Assembly: GCA_016745315.1 (NCBI GenBank)
Contig: CP066886.1
Location: 4,402,501 to 4,466,500, forward strand
DNA length: 64,000 nucleotides
Direction: 5' to 3'
From: Arthrospira sp. PCC 9108
GTDB taxonomy: Bacteria; Cyanobacteriota; Cyanobacteriia; Cyanobacteriales; Microcoleaceae
The notes under the pieces: generated by a model
The model's input: the letters and a program-made list of their open reading frames with translations, nothing else
Database searches by the model: none
What the model was told of the DNA's origin: nothing
Made by a program: the position numbers and the translations under genes
Part shown: piece by piece, positions 1-8,518 of the stretch
How positions within the stretch are numbered: the stretch's first letter is position 1
Layout: each line of letters opens with the position of its first letter

Positions 1-2099
1 TCAGGTATGCTGAGGGTAATCACAAATTCTGTACCGCTACCTACCTGCGAATTGCACTCTAATTTTCCGCCGTGATTTTCAACTACAATTTGATGAGAAA
101 TAGACAATCCCAAACCCGTCCCTTGACCCACAGGCTTAGTCGTAAAAAATGGATTAAAAATCTGTCTTTGGATAGATTCAGAAATTCCCGGACCATTATC
201 AGCAATTTTAATAACAATAGAGTCTAGTTGGTCGGGAAAATTAGCTTTTTCCACTGTAGTTTTGATGGTAATTATACCAGGATCTGGTTGAGTTGCTAAA
301 GCATCGATCGCATTAGCCAATATATTCATAAATACCTGATTCAATTGACTAGGATAGCATTCCAACTTAGGCAATTCTCCATAATCTTTAAGAATTTGAA
401 TTTCCGAACCTGGGTGCATTTTGATGCGACCTTGTAAAATCAGTAAAGTGCTTTCGATACCCTCATGTAAATCTACAGCCTTGCGGGTAGCTTCATCGAG
501 GCGAGAAAAGTTTCTTAAAGAGACAACAATATCTTGAATCCGAGTAGTTCCCAACTTCATTGAATCCAAAGCATGAGGTAAATCATCAAGCATAAACTGC
601 AAATCAATTTCTTGGGCAAAATTAATAATTTCCTCAACAGGTTGAGGGTAGTTTTTATGATATAATTTCACCAGTTCAATTAAATCTTGAGTGCAGGTTT
701 CTAGGTGCATCAAATTCCCATGTATAAACCCTAAAGGATTATTGATTTCATGGGCTACCCCTGCCACCATTTGTCCTAAGCCGGACATTTTCTCAGCCTG
801 AATTAATTGTGTTTGGGTGCGTTTTAATTCTTGTATAGTTTGGGATAACTCGATCGCTTTATGGCGTTGTTGTATCTGTTCAAGTCTGAGGCTAACTTCC
901 ATAGCTTTGCGATCGCTAATATCCCTAACAATCGCCAAGACCTGATCATCACCACTAGGGACATAACGCGCTTCATAATGGTGATAGCTACCCGAAACCG
1001 ATAGCACATATTCCCCCTGCTGAATTTGTCTAGTATTGAGGGTTTGAGTTAAATAATGGCGCGTCCATTCAGCCAAATCTTGAGAAAAAACGGCATCAAT
1101 TGTCTGTCCCACAATATTTGGTGGTAAACCGGGATTGGGGGAATTTTTAGCCGGGAAGTAGTCAAGAATTACTCCCTGAGAATTTATCCTAAATATCAAA
1201 TCAGGAATAGCCTCAATCAGGCTGCGATTTCTCACCTCACTTTCTCTCCAAGCCGAGGCAATTTTTTGGCGTTCAGTGATATCACTTTCCACAGCAATAA
1301 ACTTAGTCAAATTTCCCCATTTATCAAAAACAGGAGTAATACTTATAGACAGCCAATAGGCTTCTCCATTGCGTCTATAGTTCAGGATTTCCCCTTGATA
1401 AGGTTGATGTTGTTTGAGTGCGTTAGCAATCTCCAAGATAGTATCTGGGTTAGTGTCAGCACCCGGCAAAAACGAACCAGGCTTGCGACCTTGTACCTCA
1501 TCAAAGAAATATCCAGTAATAGTTACAAATCCGGTATTAACCCACTCAATATAACCATCACAATCACAAATAATTACAGCATTATCAGTCTGAGTAGCAA
1601 CCCAGGATAACTGTAGCAGTTGTTGTTCTATCTGCGGTTGAGTGTCATCTTTATTGGTAATTACCCAATAGCGATAAGGACATAATCCCGATGATGCTTC
1701 CACAGGAACAATAGTTGTTTTTACCCAAATGTGTTGTCCGTTAGCAATATGATGTTGAATTTCTCCTTCCCAAATATTACCTTGATTAACCACTGACCAT
1801 AATTCTTCCCAAAAAGTAGGGGAATAATAAGGGGATTCAAACAAAGGGTGAGGGTGATTAATCACCTGTTCCCAAGACTTACCCCACATCTCAATAAAAG
1901 GTAGGTTAGCATCTAAAACCGTCCCATGTTTATCAATCATACTAACCGGGTTAGTGCGATCGATAATATTTTGCAGTTCCGCATATTCTTGCTGAGTTTG
2001 ACGAAGTTCATTTTTGAGTAAACGTAACTCAGCGATCGCCGTTTGATAGGCGTTGAATAAATCTTCAGGATAGTTATTAACAATTAGTTCAGCGGTCAT
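1..2099 (-). CDS. Multi-PAS sensor histidine kinase (3' end beyond window)
   Basis: Reverse-strand frame open from the ATG at 2099 to the window edge, so about 699 residues are visible and the stop lies outside. I read a short N-terminal coiled segment, three PAS-type sensor domains (roughly residues 45-165, 170-300 and 305-420), then a HisKA domain with the phosphoacceptor motif VAHEINNPLGF (His near residue 450), and a HATPase_c domain with N box NILANAIDAL, G1 DNGPG and G2 GTGLGLSIS. No membrane segment is obvious, so it is probably cytoplasmic. The ATG overlaps the stop of the upstream GGDEF-EAL gene by one base (TAATG) and a GGAG lies just before it, which implies translational coupling and a shared signalling pathway. 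No response regulator is in view. Ligand unknown. Confidence 0.9.
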   Translation of the reverse strand, partial: MTAELIVNNYPEDLFNAYQTAIAELRLLKNELRQTQQEYAELQNIIDRTNPVSMIDKHGTVLDANLPFIEMWGKSWEQVINHPHPLFESPYYSPTFWEELWSVVNQGNIWEGEIQHHIANGQHIWVKTTIVPVEASSGLCPYRYWVITNKDDTQPQIEQQLLQLSWVATQTDNAVIICDCDGYIEWVNTGFVTITGYFFDEVQGRKPGSFLPGADTNPDTILEIANALKQHQPYQGEILNYRRNGEAYWLSISITPVFDKWGNLTKFIAVESDITERQKIASAWRESEVRNRSLIEAIPDLIFRINSQGVILDYFPAKNSPNPGLPPNIVGQTIDAVFSQDLAEWTRHYLTQTLNTRQIQQGEYVLSVSGSYHHYEARYVPSGDDQVLAIVRDISDRKAMEVSLRLEQIQQRHKAIELSQTIQELKRTQTQLIQAEKMSGLGQMVAGVAHEINNPLGFIHGNLMHLETCTQDLIELVKLYHKNYPQPVEEIINFAQEIDLQFMLDDLPHALDSMKLGTTRIQDIVVSLRNFSRLDEATRKAVDLHEGIESTLLILQGRIKMHPGSEIQILKDYGELPKLECYPSQLNQVFMNILANAIDALATQPDPGIITIKTTVEKANFPDQLDSIVIKIADNGPGISESIQRQIFNPFFTTKPVGQGTGLGLSISHQIVVENHGGKLECNSQVGSGTEFVITLSIP

Positions 2100-3943
2100 T
2101 AGCACTCCATGGGGTAAATCAAGTTTTGGTTAAGAACTTCTTGGAAAGTTTCTGAGGCTATAGGTTCAGCCATCAAAAACCCTTGAGCCAGTTCGCATCC
2201 CCAAGATTTTAGTTGACAAAATTGTTCCAAGTTTTCAATCCCTTCAGCAATAGTTTCCATTCCTAGGGATTGAGCCAGCTTCACAATAGCATAGGCAATT
2301 TTAGTTTGATGTTCCGAAGCATTGATACCCTTAATAAAAGAGCGGTCTATTTTCAGGGTATCAATAGGAAAACATGAGAGGCGACTGAGGGAGGAATGTC
2401 CGGTTCCGAAATCATCTATACATAATCTAATCCCCAAATCTTTAATTTTTCGGAGAGTAGTAACCGCCACTTCTGTCGATTCAGCGATCGCCGTTTCTGT
2501 CAGTTCAAACTTAATCAATTCAGGAGAGCATTTAGTCGCTTCTAATATTTCCTTAATTGTCTCAACAATTCCCGCCTGTGTTAGTTGTTTAGTCGCCAGA
2601 TTAACACTAATAAATGGTGGTAAATCTTGATAAATAGATTCCCATTGTTTAGCTTGAATACAAGCCTGTTCAATTACCCAATCTCCCAGGGGACAAATTA
2701 ACCCAGTTTCTTCAGCAATAGGAATAAATTTAGCCGGAGAAACACAGCCAAAAGTTTTATGTTCCCACCTAAGCAAGGCTTCACAACCCACAATCCGATT
2801 AGTTGTCATCGAGATAATTGGCTGATAGTTGAGTATCAATTCCTGACGTTTGAGAGCATAACGCAAATCCGTTTCTAGCTGTAGTTGCTGTCGGACTTGG
2901 TGGTGCATAGCTTGGGTAAAAATTGCATAACTTCCCTTCCCTCGCTCTTTCGCTCTATATAAAGCCGTATCAGCATCTCGGAGCATATCCTCGCTGCAAT
3001 TATACCCCATACTACTCAGAGCGATACCAATACTAAGACTGGTAACAGTTTCGAGGTTCTCTTCCCCGAGCAGAATAGGTTTTTTGATTGTCTGTTGAAT
3101 TTTATGAGTGAGTTGAGAAATTTCAGATAGGTCTTGGATATCATCAATCAGAATCGCAAATTCATCTCCTCCCCACCGAGATAGAATATCTTGGGGACGG
3201 ATACAGCTTTGTAGACGATCGCCAATTTCAATCAGTAGTTGATCTCCCGCTTGATGTCCAAAGCTATCATTAATCAATTTAAAGCGGTCAAGATCCATAA
3301 ACAACAGACCAAACAAATAGTCTTGAGAGTCTTGTGTGCGGTCTATGGCTTTCTGAAGTTCAGTTCTAAAGTAGCCTCGGTTATATAGACCCGTTAGGCT
3401 ATCATGGTTAGCCTCGTAGATGAGGCGATTCTGTTGATTTTGTCGTTCAGTCACATCTCTTTGAATAGCTAAATAGTGGGTTATCTCTTGGCGATCGTTA
3501 TATATAGGTTCAATATGCCACTCATTGACAAATTCCCTTCCATCCTTGCGATAGTTAATTGTCTGACCATAAAAGACCCCTCCAGCTTTCAGATCCAGTT
3601 TCATCCTTTCCAAAATCGTGCGATCTGTTTTTTCTCCTTGCAAAATTCTGGGAGTTTGACCGATCGCCTCTGTGGGACCATAACCAGTCATTCTGGTAAA
3701 TGCTTTATTGACAAACACAATTTCAGGTCCAGGAAATTCCAGATTGGCGCTAGTAATCACCACAGAGTCCTCAGCAGAGCAAACCGCTGTCGCCAATAAC
3801 TTTAAGTGTTCTATCATCGGTAAGCTCAAATTCTGTGCAGAATCATGCTCACCACAAGAACCACCCCCAGCCACAACACTCTCATCAATATGGAGTTGAG
3901 GAACTAACTGCCCCCTATAGGCATCCAAATCATTCATAGCCAC
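2099..3943 (-). CDS. PAS-GGDEF-EAL cyclic-di-GMP signalling protein
   Basis: A 614-residue protein with an N-terminal PAS/PAC sensor domain (about 50-170), a GGDEF diguanylate cyclase domain with intact active site RWGGDEF (near 260) and an EAL phosphodiesterase domain (about 360-605). The EAL domain has CEALLRW, SVNLATKQL, ELTETA, IDDFGTG and KIDRSFI, so both catalytic signatures look complete. Such proteins make and/or degrade cyclic-di-GMP in response to the PAS signal. The open frame begins with GTG at 3943, with GGAA about 9 bases upstream; ATG at 3937 is an alternative. The stop overlaps the start of the histidine kinase gene, so the two form an operon. Which activity dominates cannot be told from sequence. 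Confidence 0.92.
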   Translation of the reverse strand: MAMNDLDAYRGQLVPQLHIDESVVAGGGSCGEHDSAQNLSLPMIEHLKLLATAVCSAEDSVVITSANLEFPGPEIVFVNKAFTRMTGYGPTEAIGQTPRILQGEKTDRTILERMKLDLKAGGVFYGQTINYRKDGREFVNEWHIEPIYNDRQEITHYLAIQRDVTERQNQQNRLIYEANHDSLTGLYNRGYFRTELQKAIDRTQDSQDYLFGLLFMDLDRFKLINDSFGHQAGDQLLIEIGDRLQSCIRPQDILSRWGGDEFAILIDDIQDLSEISQLTHKIQQTIKKPILLGEENLETVTSLSIGIALSSMGYNCSEDMLRDADTALYRAKERGKGSYAIFTQAMHHQVRQQLQLETDLRYALKRQELILNYQPIISMTTNRIVGCEALLRWEHKTFGCVSPAKFIPIAEETGLICPLGDWVIEQACIQAKQWESIYQDLPPFISVNLATKQLTQAGIVETIKEILEATKCSPELIKFELTETAIAESTEVAVTTLRKIKDLGIRLCIDDFGTGHSSLSRLSCFPIDTLKIDRSFIKGINASEHQTKIAYAIVKLAQSLGMETIAEGIENLEQFCQLKSWGCELAQGFLMAEPIASETFQEVLNQNLIYPMEC

Positions 3944-4174
3944 TAATTTTGTTCCGTAAACGACGACTGACCGAACCCTGTAACGTTTCTCGGTTCAGCT
4001 AGACCCAATCAGCAGACCCCTAGGATGAGTCAGATTCCGAGATGCAATAGGTGTATGAGAAGCTACTCTTGGCGATTGTACACCAAATGTTAAAAAAATA
4101 CTAAGATTTGGGTTTCCGAATTATTTATGTGATATGGGCACAGCCGCATTATGGCACTCAGTTTTTGATAAAAT

Positions 4175-4210
4175 TGTATACCCAAATTTCCATGGCACTG
4201 TATACCCAAA
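4175..4210. promoter_or_regulatory. Paired 12-bp direct repeats upstream of mgtE (possible operator)
   Basis: TGTATACCCAAA occurs at 4175-4186 and again at 4199-4210, start-to-start 24 bp, in the 423-bp divergent gap between the GGDEF-EAL gene and mgtE. The spacing is a little over two helical turns and each copy holds the palindrome GTATAC, which would suit a regulator binding in tandem. This is inferred from repetition only. The rest of the gap shows no gene and no riboswitch I can recognise. Confidence 0.35.
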
Positions 4211-4366
4211 GACAGACTTTCAGGATGTGGCAGTGATTAAGATATCAAAAATGGGGGGAACTATGGGATTAGCCCTTTGAGATCAGACAACTTGTATGTA
4301 AAGCTGTTTCTAACAGACAATAGGAGAATTAAGTTAAGATTCAGTAGCAGTTTTGGAGATCATCCC

Positions 4367-5782
4367 TTGACTGAAAACCCTCAACCATCCGTTCCCCTGT
4401 CTACCATGTCGCGTAAAGAACTGAGGGAATTAGTCCGATCGCAACTACAAGTATTGTTAGAACGCCGAGATCTGCAAACTGCCAAGGCTATTTTAGTTCC
4501 AGTCCAACCAGCAGACATTGCCGAAGCCATTGAGGGATTACCCGAAACCATGCAGGTCATTGCCTTTCGCCTATTATCGAAAGATGAGGCGATCAAGGTT
4601 TATGAGCAACTCGACTCTAGCGTTCAGCAGTCATTGTGCGAAAAATTCAAACGCCAGGAAGTGATAGATATTGTCGATAAAATGTCCCCGGACGATCGCG
4701 CTAGGCTATTTGACGAATTACCCGCCGCCGTAGTGCGTCGCTTAGTTGCCGAACTGAGTCTATCTGAACGCCAAGCCACAGCCTTGTTACTAGGTTATGA
4801 GGCTGACACAGCCGGGCGAATTATGACCCCTGAATACATTTCCCTCAAGGAAGAGTACACCGTAGGTGAGAGTTTGGAGCGTATTCGCAGTTTAGCCCAT
4901 GTTACCGAAACCGTCTATTCTTTGTATGTTACCGACTCCGATCGCCATTTAATTGGTATTCTCTCCCTGCGGGACTTAGTAACCGCTCAGTTAAATCAAA
5001 CCGTGGGTGAAATCCTCAGCCGAGATTTTGTCTCTGTACAAACCGATACAGACCAAGAAGAAGTCGCGCGCATCATTAAGCGATATGATTTCCTAGCAGT
5101 TCCTGTGGTCGATAGTGAAAAGCGACTCGTGGGAATTATCACCGTGGATGATATCTTGGATATCCTCGAGAAGGAAACCACCAAAGATATCTACGCCTTG
5201 GGTGGCTTACAGGCGGACGGAGATAACTATTTTCAGGTAAGTTTACTCACAGTAGCCCGCCGCCGGGTGGTCTGGCTGTTAGTATTGTTAGTGACCAATA
5301 GTATTACCGCCTCTATTCTCAAGACCCAGAGAGATATTCTCCAAGACGTGGTGGCCTTATCGTTTTTTATCCCCCTATTGACCGGAACCGGGGGAAATGT
5401 CGGCGCTCAGTCTTCCACTGTGGTAATTCGGGGGATGAATACCGATGAAATTTGGTCTTTGGGATCTTTCCAGGTAATTCGGCGGGAGGCTATGGCGGGT
5501 GCTTTACTGGGTCTAGTTTTGGGGACTTTGGCGACTATATGGGCTAGTGTATTTATTGTCCCCGGTCAAATAGCAGTGGCGATCGCAGTTGGTATGAGTT
5601 TATTGGCGATTTCCATGTTGGCTTCTGTAGCCGGTTCGGCTTTGCCTTTTTTGTTCCGGTCGCTCAAATTAGACCCAACTTTGATGTCTGCGCCGTTTAT
5701 TACCACCGCCGTTGATGTGTTGGGGGTGTTAATATATTTGAATTTAGCTCGGATGATTTTGCAAAGTAATAGTCTCAATTAA
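4367..5782 (+). CDS. mgtE: Magnesium transporter MgtE
   Basis: Mg2+-gated Mg2+ channel of the inner membrane. Counting from the chosen start (471 residues), I see the helical MgtE_N domain (about 20-140), two CBS domains (about 155-265, starting at IMTPEYISL) and the C-terminal pore domain with about five membrane helices from VVWLLVLLV (about 300) to the end, including the conserved FIPLLTGTGGNVGAQ stretch. The frame is open further up to TTG 4277, but those extra 30 residues look unlike the family; TTG at 4367 has a GGAG about 9 bases upstream and is my choice, with ATG 4406 as the next alternative. A small gene follows after 4 bases, probably in the same operon. Confidence 0.9.
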   Translation: MTENPQPSVPLSTMSRKELRELVRSQLQVLLERRDLQTAKAILVPVQPADIAEAIEGLPETMQVIAFRLLSKDEAIKVYEQLDSSVQQSLCEKFKRQEVIDIVDKMSPDDRARLFDELPAAVVRRLVAELSLSERQATALLLGYEADTAGRIMTPEYISLKEEYTVGESLERIRSLAHVTETVYSLYVTDSDRHLIGILSLRDLVTAQLNQTVGEILSRDFVSVQTDTDQEEVARIIKRYDFLAVPVVDSEKRLVGIITVDDILDILEKETTKDIYALGGLQADGDNYFQVSLLTVARRRVVWLLVLLVTNSITASILKTQRDILQDVVALSFFIPLLTGTGGNVGAQSSTVVIRGMNTDEIWSLGSFQVIRREAMAGALLGLVLGTLATIWASVFIVPGQIAVAIAVGMSLLAISMLASVAGSALPFLFRSLKLDPTLMSAPFITTAVDVLGVLIYLNLARMILQSNSLN

Positions 5783-5786
5783 CAGA

Positions 5787-6422
5787 ATGTTGAATTACCG
5801 TAATCTACTAGAAATAGCTGAATATGTCGGTTTAGCCGTGACTGTGGTGGGAACTGTGGCAACTTTCACCGGCCGATCGCTATTATATGGCGGCATTCCC
5901 CTATTGATTTTTCTAGCTATTGGTCTAGTTAACCGCTATCTGTTAAAGCAATATATGCGATCGCTTACTTTCAATGTCAAAGCTAATGTTGACTTGAACA
6001 CTCAGGCGATCGAACAGTTACATCATATTGCTGAGGCTAATGCTGTTTCTGCTAATATCAACACCCTAAAATCTACCGCTAATTTAGACATGGCGGCGCT
6101 CACCGATAACTTAACTACCCTTAATGGTACTCTCCAGAATATTTTAGAGCGCCAAAACGCCCTCGAACAGGCGATCGATGCCATTCAGGGAGAGTTGGAA
6201 TTGGTGGTGCGAAAGTTCCAGCAGCGACCTGAGTTAGAACAAGTCGAGAGTTTAACCCATGTGATTGTCGATTTACAGCAGTTTATCAATCAACTACCCC
6301 AATGGGGAGCCCTCCAACAGCAACAGTTAAATGAGTTACAGGACAAAGTTTCTGTGGCGATCGCTAATTTACCTCGACAGGTGGAAGTAGCCATCAGCGA
6401 TCGCTTGGATAATTCGACTTAG
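5787..6422 (+). CDS. Hypothetical membrane protein with long coiled coil
   Basis: A 211-residue protein I do not recognise as a named family. Two hydrophobic segments lie near the N-terminus (about 13-30 and 33-52: AEYVGLAVTVVGTVATF and LLYGGIPLLIFLAIGL). The rest is hydrophilic, rich in Gln, Leu, Glu and Asn, with heptad-like spacing over about 70-205, so a membrane-anchored coiled coil is likely. It starts 4 bases after the mgtE stop and is probably co-transcribed, but nothing shows a role in Mg2+ transport. It ends 8 bases from the convergent Hpt gene. Confidence 0.75.
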   Translation: MLNYRNLLEIAEYVGLAVTVVGTVATFTGRSLLYGGIPLLIFLAIGLVNRYLLKQYMRSLTFNVKANVDLNTQAIEQLHHIAEANAVSANINTLKSTANLDMAALTDNLTTLNGTLQNILERQNALEQAIDAIQGELELVVRKFQQRPELEQVESLTHVIVDLQQFINQLPQWGALQQQQLNELQDKVSVAIANLPRQVEVAISDRLDNST

Positions 6423-6430
6423 AATCGAAA

Positions 6431-7375
6431 TCAGGATTTGATGTGCTTGATCAACAATTGAGCGATCGCCTGAAGTTCTTTTTTGTTGAAAGTCTTCAGT
6501 AACACCTTCACCACTTCCTTCGGATCTGCTGGTATCGTAATTTCCTTAGCAGTCGCCGGAGCCGCCCCTTGGCTACTTCCCAGTTTAACTAGAGCATCAC
6601 TGGGCGCTATAGCATCAGCTTTTCCCGCTTCCAGGAGTTTCGCCGCCTGCTGAAGTTCCTTAATTACCGTATTTTTCAGAAGCGGAAAAGGAGCCCTAGG
6701 ATTAGCGATCGCGCCATGGGTAGTTTTCACCAAATTTTGCCAAGGTTCCACTCCCGGCGCAATTTTTTGCAAATGACCACACAGCCCCGCTATTTGTTTC
6801 CGTAGCGCCGGAGATTCCGGTTTGCTCAATCCTTGTAACATCGGTTTCAGAACCGCCGTCACCTTAGCCACCGCCGAAGGTACAGGTTTACTTCCTCCAG
6901 ACGAAGCTGCCGCCACTGCAGGCGCTGCCTTACCACTCATCAAATCCGCCAGATGCTTCTCCAGCATATCATACACCGGAAGGGCAGCCGTAGCAATTTT
7001 TTCCCCCATTTCCACAGATAAACCAGACGGACTTTGTGCCCTTTGAATCAGGTTCTTGAGTACCTCATAACACTTGTTTGACAGTGTAACAACCTTGGTA
7101 TCAGCTTTGATGGGAGTGTCTTTAACCGACTTAAAACAATCTTCAAGTCGTTTAGATACCTTATTAATACTGGCTAAACTCGGCATCTGTTGCGTTAACA
7201 TAGCCGAGGCTCCCTTAATCGAGTGCGCCGCTCTGTACATAGTAATCATCGGTTCGCGATCGGAGGAGGCCATAATTTTTGGCAGATCCTTCAACCCCGT
7301 ACTAAGTTCTTCGAGGCGTTCTCCCGCCTCTTCCATAAAGATAGCGATTATTTTTTGGTCTTGGCTGGTCGGCAC
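6431..7375 (-). CDS. Hpt-domain phosphotransfer protein
   Basis: A 314-residue protein. The N-terminal 110 residues form a histidine phosphotransfer domain: IIAIFMEEAGERLEELSTGL, then AAHSIKGASAM with the phosphoacceptor His near residue 51. The C-terminal two thirds is Ala/Lys/Pro-rich and of unknown function; it carries no kinase or receiver domain, so partners must be supplied in trans. Such proteins relay phosphate between hybrid kinases and response regulators, or act in CheA-like systems. The start is GTG at 7375, preceded by GGAGG. The gene lies directly downstream, on the same strand, of the ORF-less group II intron. Confidence 0.85.
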   Translation of the reverse strand: MPTSQDQKIIAIFMEEAGERLEELSTGLKDLPKIMASSDREPMITMYRAAHSIKGASAMLTQQMPSLASINKVSKRLEDCFKSVKDTPIKADTKVVTLSNKCYEVLKNLIQRAQSPSGLSVEMGEKIATAALPVYDMLEKHLADLMSGKAAPAVAAASSGGSKPVPSAVAKVTAVLKPMLQGLSKPESPALRKQIAGLCGHLQKIAPGVEPWQNLVKTTHGAIANPRAPFPLLKNTVIKELQQAAKLLEAGKADAIAPSDALVKLGSSQGAAPATAKEITIPADPKEVVKVLLKTFNKKELQAIAQLLIKHIKS

Positions 7376-7435
7376 GGCTGCCCTCCTATCGACAATTTAA
7401 CGCCGAGCTTTATTATGAGCGGTACTGTTAACCTG

Positions 7436-8296
7436 GTTATGGTCGAAAGGGAAGTCGCCTTCCCCAACTCCAATACAAAACCGTGCTTGATACTTTCACA
7501 TCACACGGCTCCTGATGTGGATACCCCTTTTGACATCGGGAACAGGGTAACGACTTCCTGCTTTGTGACTTCAACTTTTAGAGCTAAATACAACATCGTA
7601 GTCTTTAAACTCGCTATCGTCGTAAACACTCCTAATTGTCGCCATCTCTATATCCACACCGTGACTAGTGGGCATATCCTAACCATTACAGTTAGGCATT
7701 GGCTTTCAGTCACATCCTTTCCCCTTAAAGGTATGCGCTTACACTTTTCACTACTGTGCAGGTACATCCTGCCACTTGAGAGCCTAAAAGGGGTTTAAAC
7801 GTTCCGTTTATACGGGCATTCCATCTTTAGATTTGTCCTCAGAACCGGGGTACTTTTAAAGGTCTGTGTAGGTATCTCATACAAAATCCTACTTTTCCCC
7901 TTACTCTTTTGAGCGCAGTGTATCAACCTATTTCGCTACTGTGTTATTACGATGGTTCAAGCCGGACATTCGGTTTCCCTAATCATGGATGGTTGGCAGT
8001 GGTCGGATTATTGGGAATAGGTTTCCCTCACGCCTTCCGTTCCCCGCTTCAATCCTGGGGTTATGATTTCCAAAACTGGGGGTGGCTATCGCCGTTACTC
8101 TCAACGCCCTGATTTCTCAGTTGGTTTATGACCTTGAGTTCCCTGCCTTGCTTAGATTTCTCCAAGCGTCGGGACATATAAACAGTTATGGGATGGTTAG
8201 GGGTGCGAATCCCTTATATTCCACCAAGGGGTGGAAGTCCCACTAGGAGGTTATTTCAGGCATTGCAGCCTTATTTGACTCCTAAACGTCTCGCAC
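7436..8296 (-). mobile_element. ORF-less group II intron (deletion derivative)
   Basis: The reverse strand begins GTGCGAGACGTTTAGG at 8296, like the 5' ends of the three RT-bearing introns in this window, and near 7477-7512 has a typical domain V (GAGCCGTGTGATGTGAAAG...ACGGTTT) followed by a domain VI stem ending about 7436. Domain I sequences (for example 7800-7880) closely match the other introns. The reverse-transcriptase frame is gone: the segment matching its first codons (around 7600-7620) runs almost directly into domain V. It would need an RT/maturase from another copy to splice. A 125-bp spacer (8297-8421) with no recognisable gene separates it from the next intron. The 3' boundary is uncertain by a few bases. 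Confidence 0.8.
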
Positions 8297-8518
8297 GTAT
8301 GTCTTAACACTACAAGTTAGAAGCCATTGCCAGACAACCCTACTCATCACTTACCCCAAATTATGGGTTTCAAGCTCCGCCCCCTTCGACCAACTCACGG
8401 CAAGCCTTCAAAGGCGGCTGGATTAGGGGTCGAGATAGACCTCACGGTCTACCCCTCCCATTCAAAACCGTACTTGAGACTTTCACCTCATACGGCTCCT
8501 AGTTTGACCGTCTCCTTG

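Noticed and set aside
1266..1610. Forward ORF of 114 codons
   Set aside because: Antisense to the PAS region of the histidine kinase, whose frame is clearly coding.
3944..4366. M-box or other Mg2+ riboswitch in the mgtE leader
   Set aside because: I could not find the paired helices or conserved core of the known Mg2+ riboswitches.
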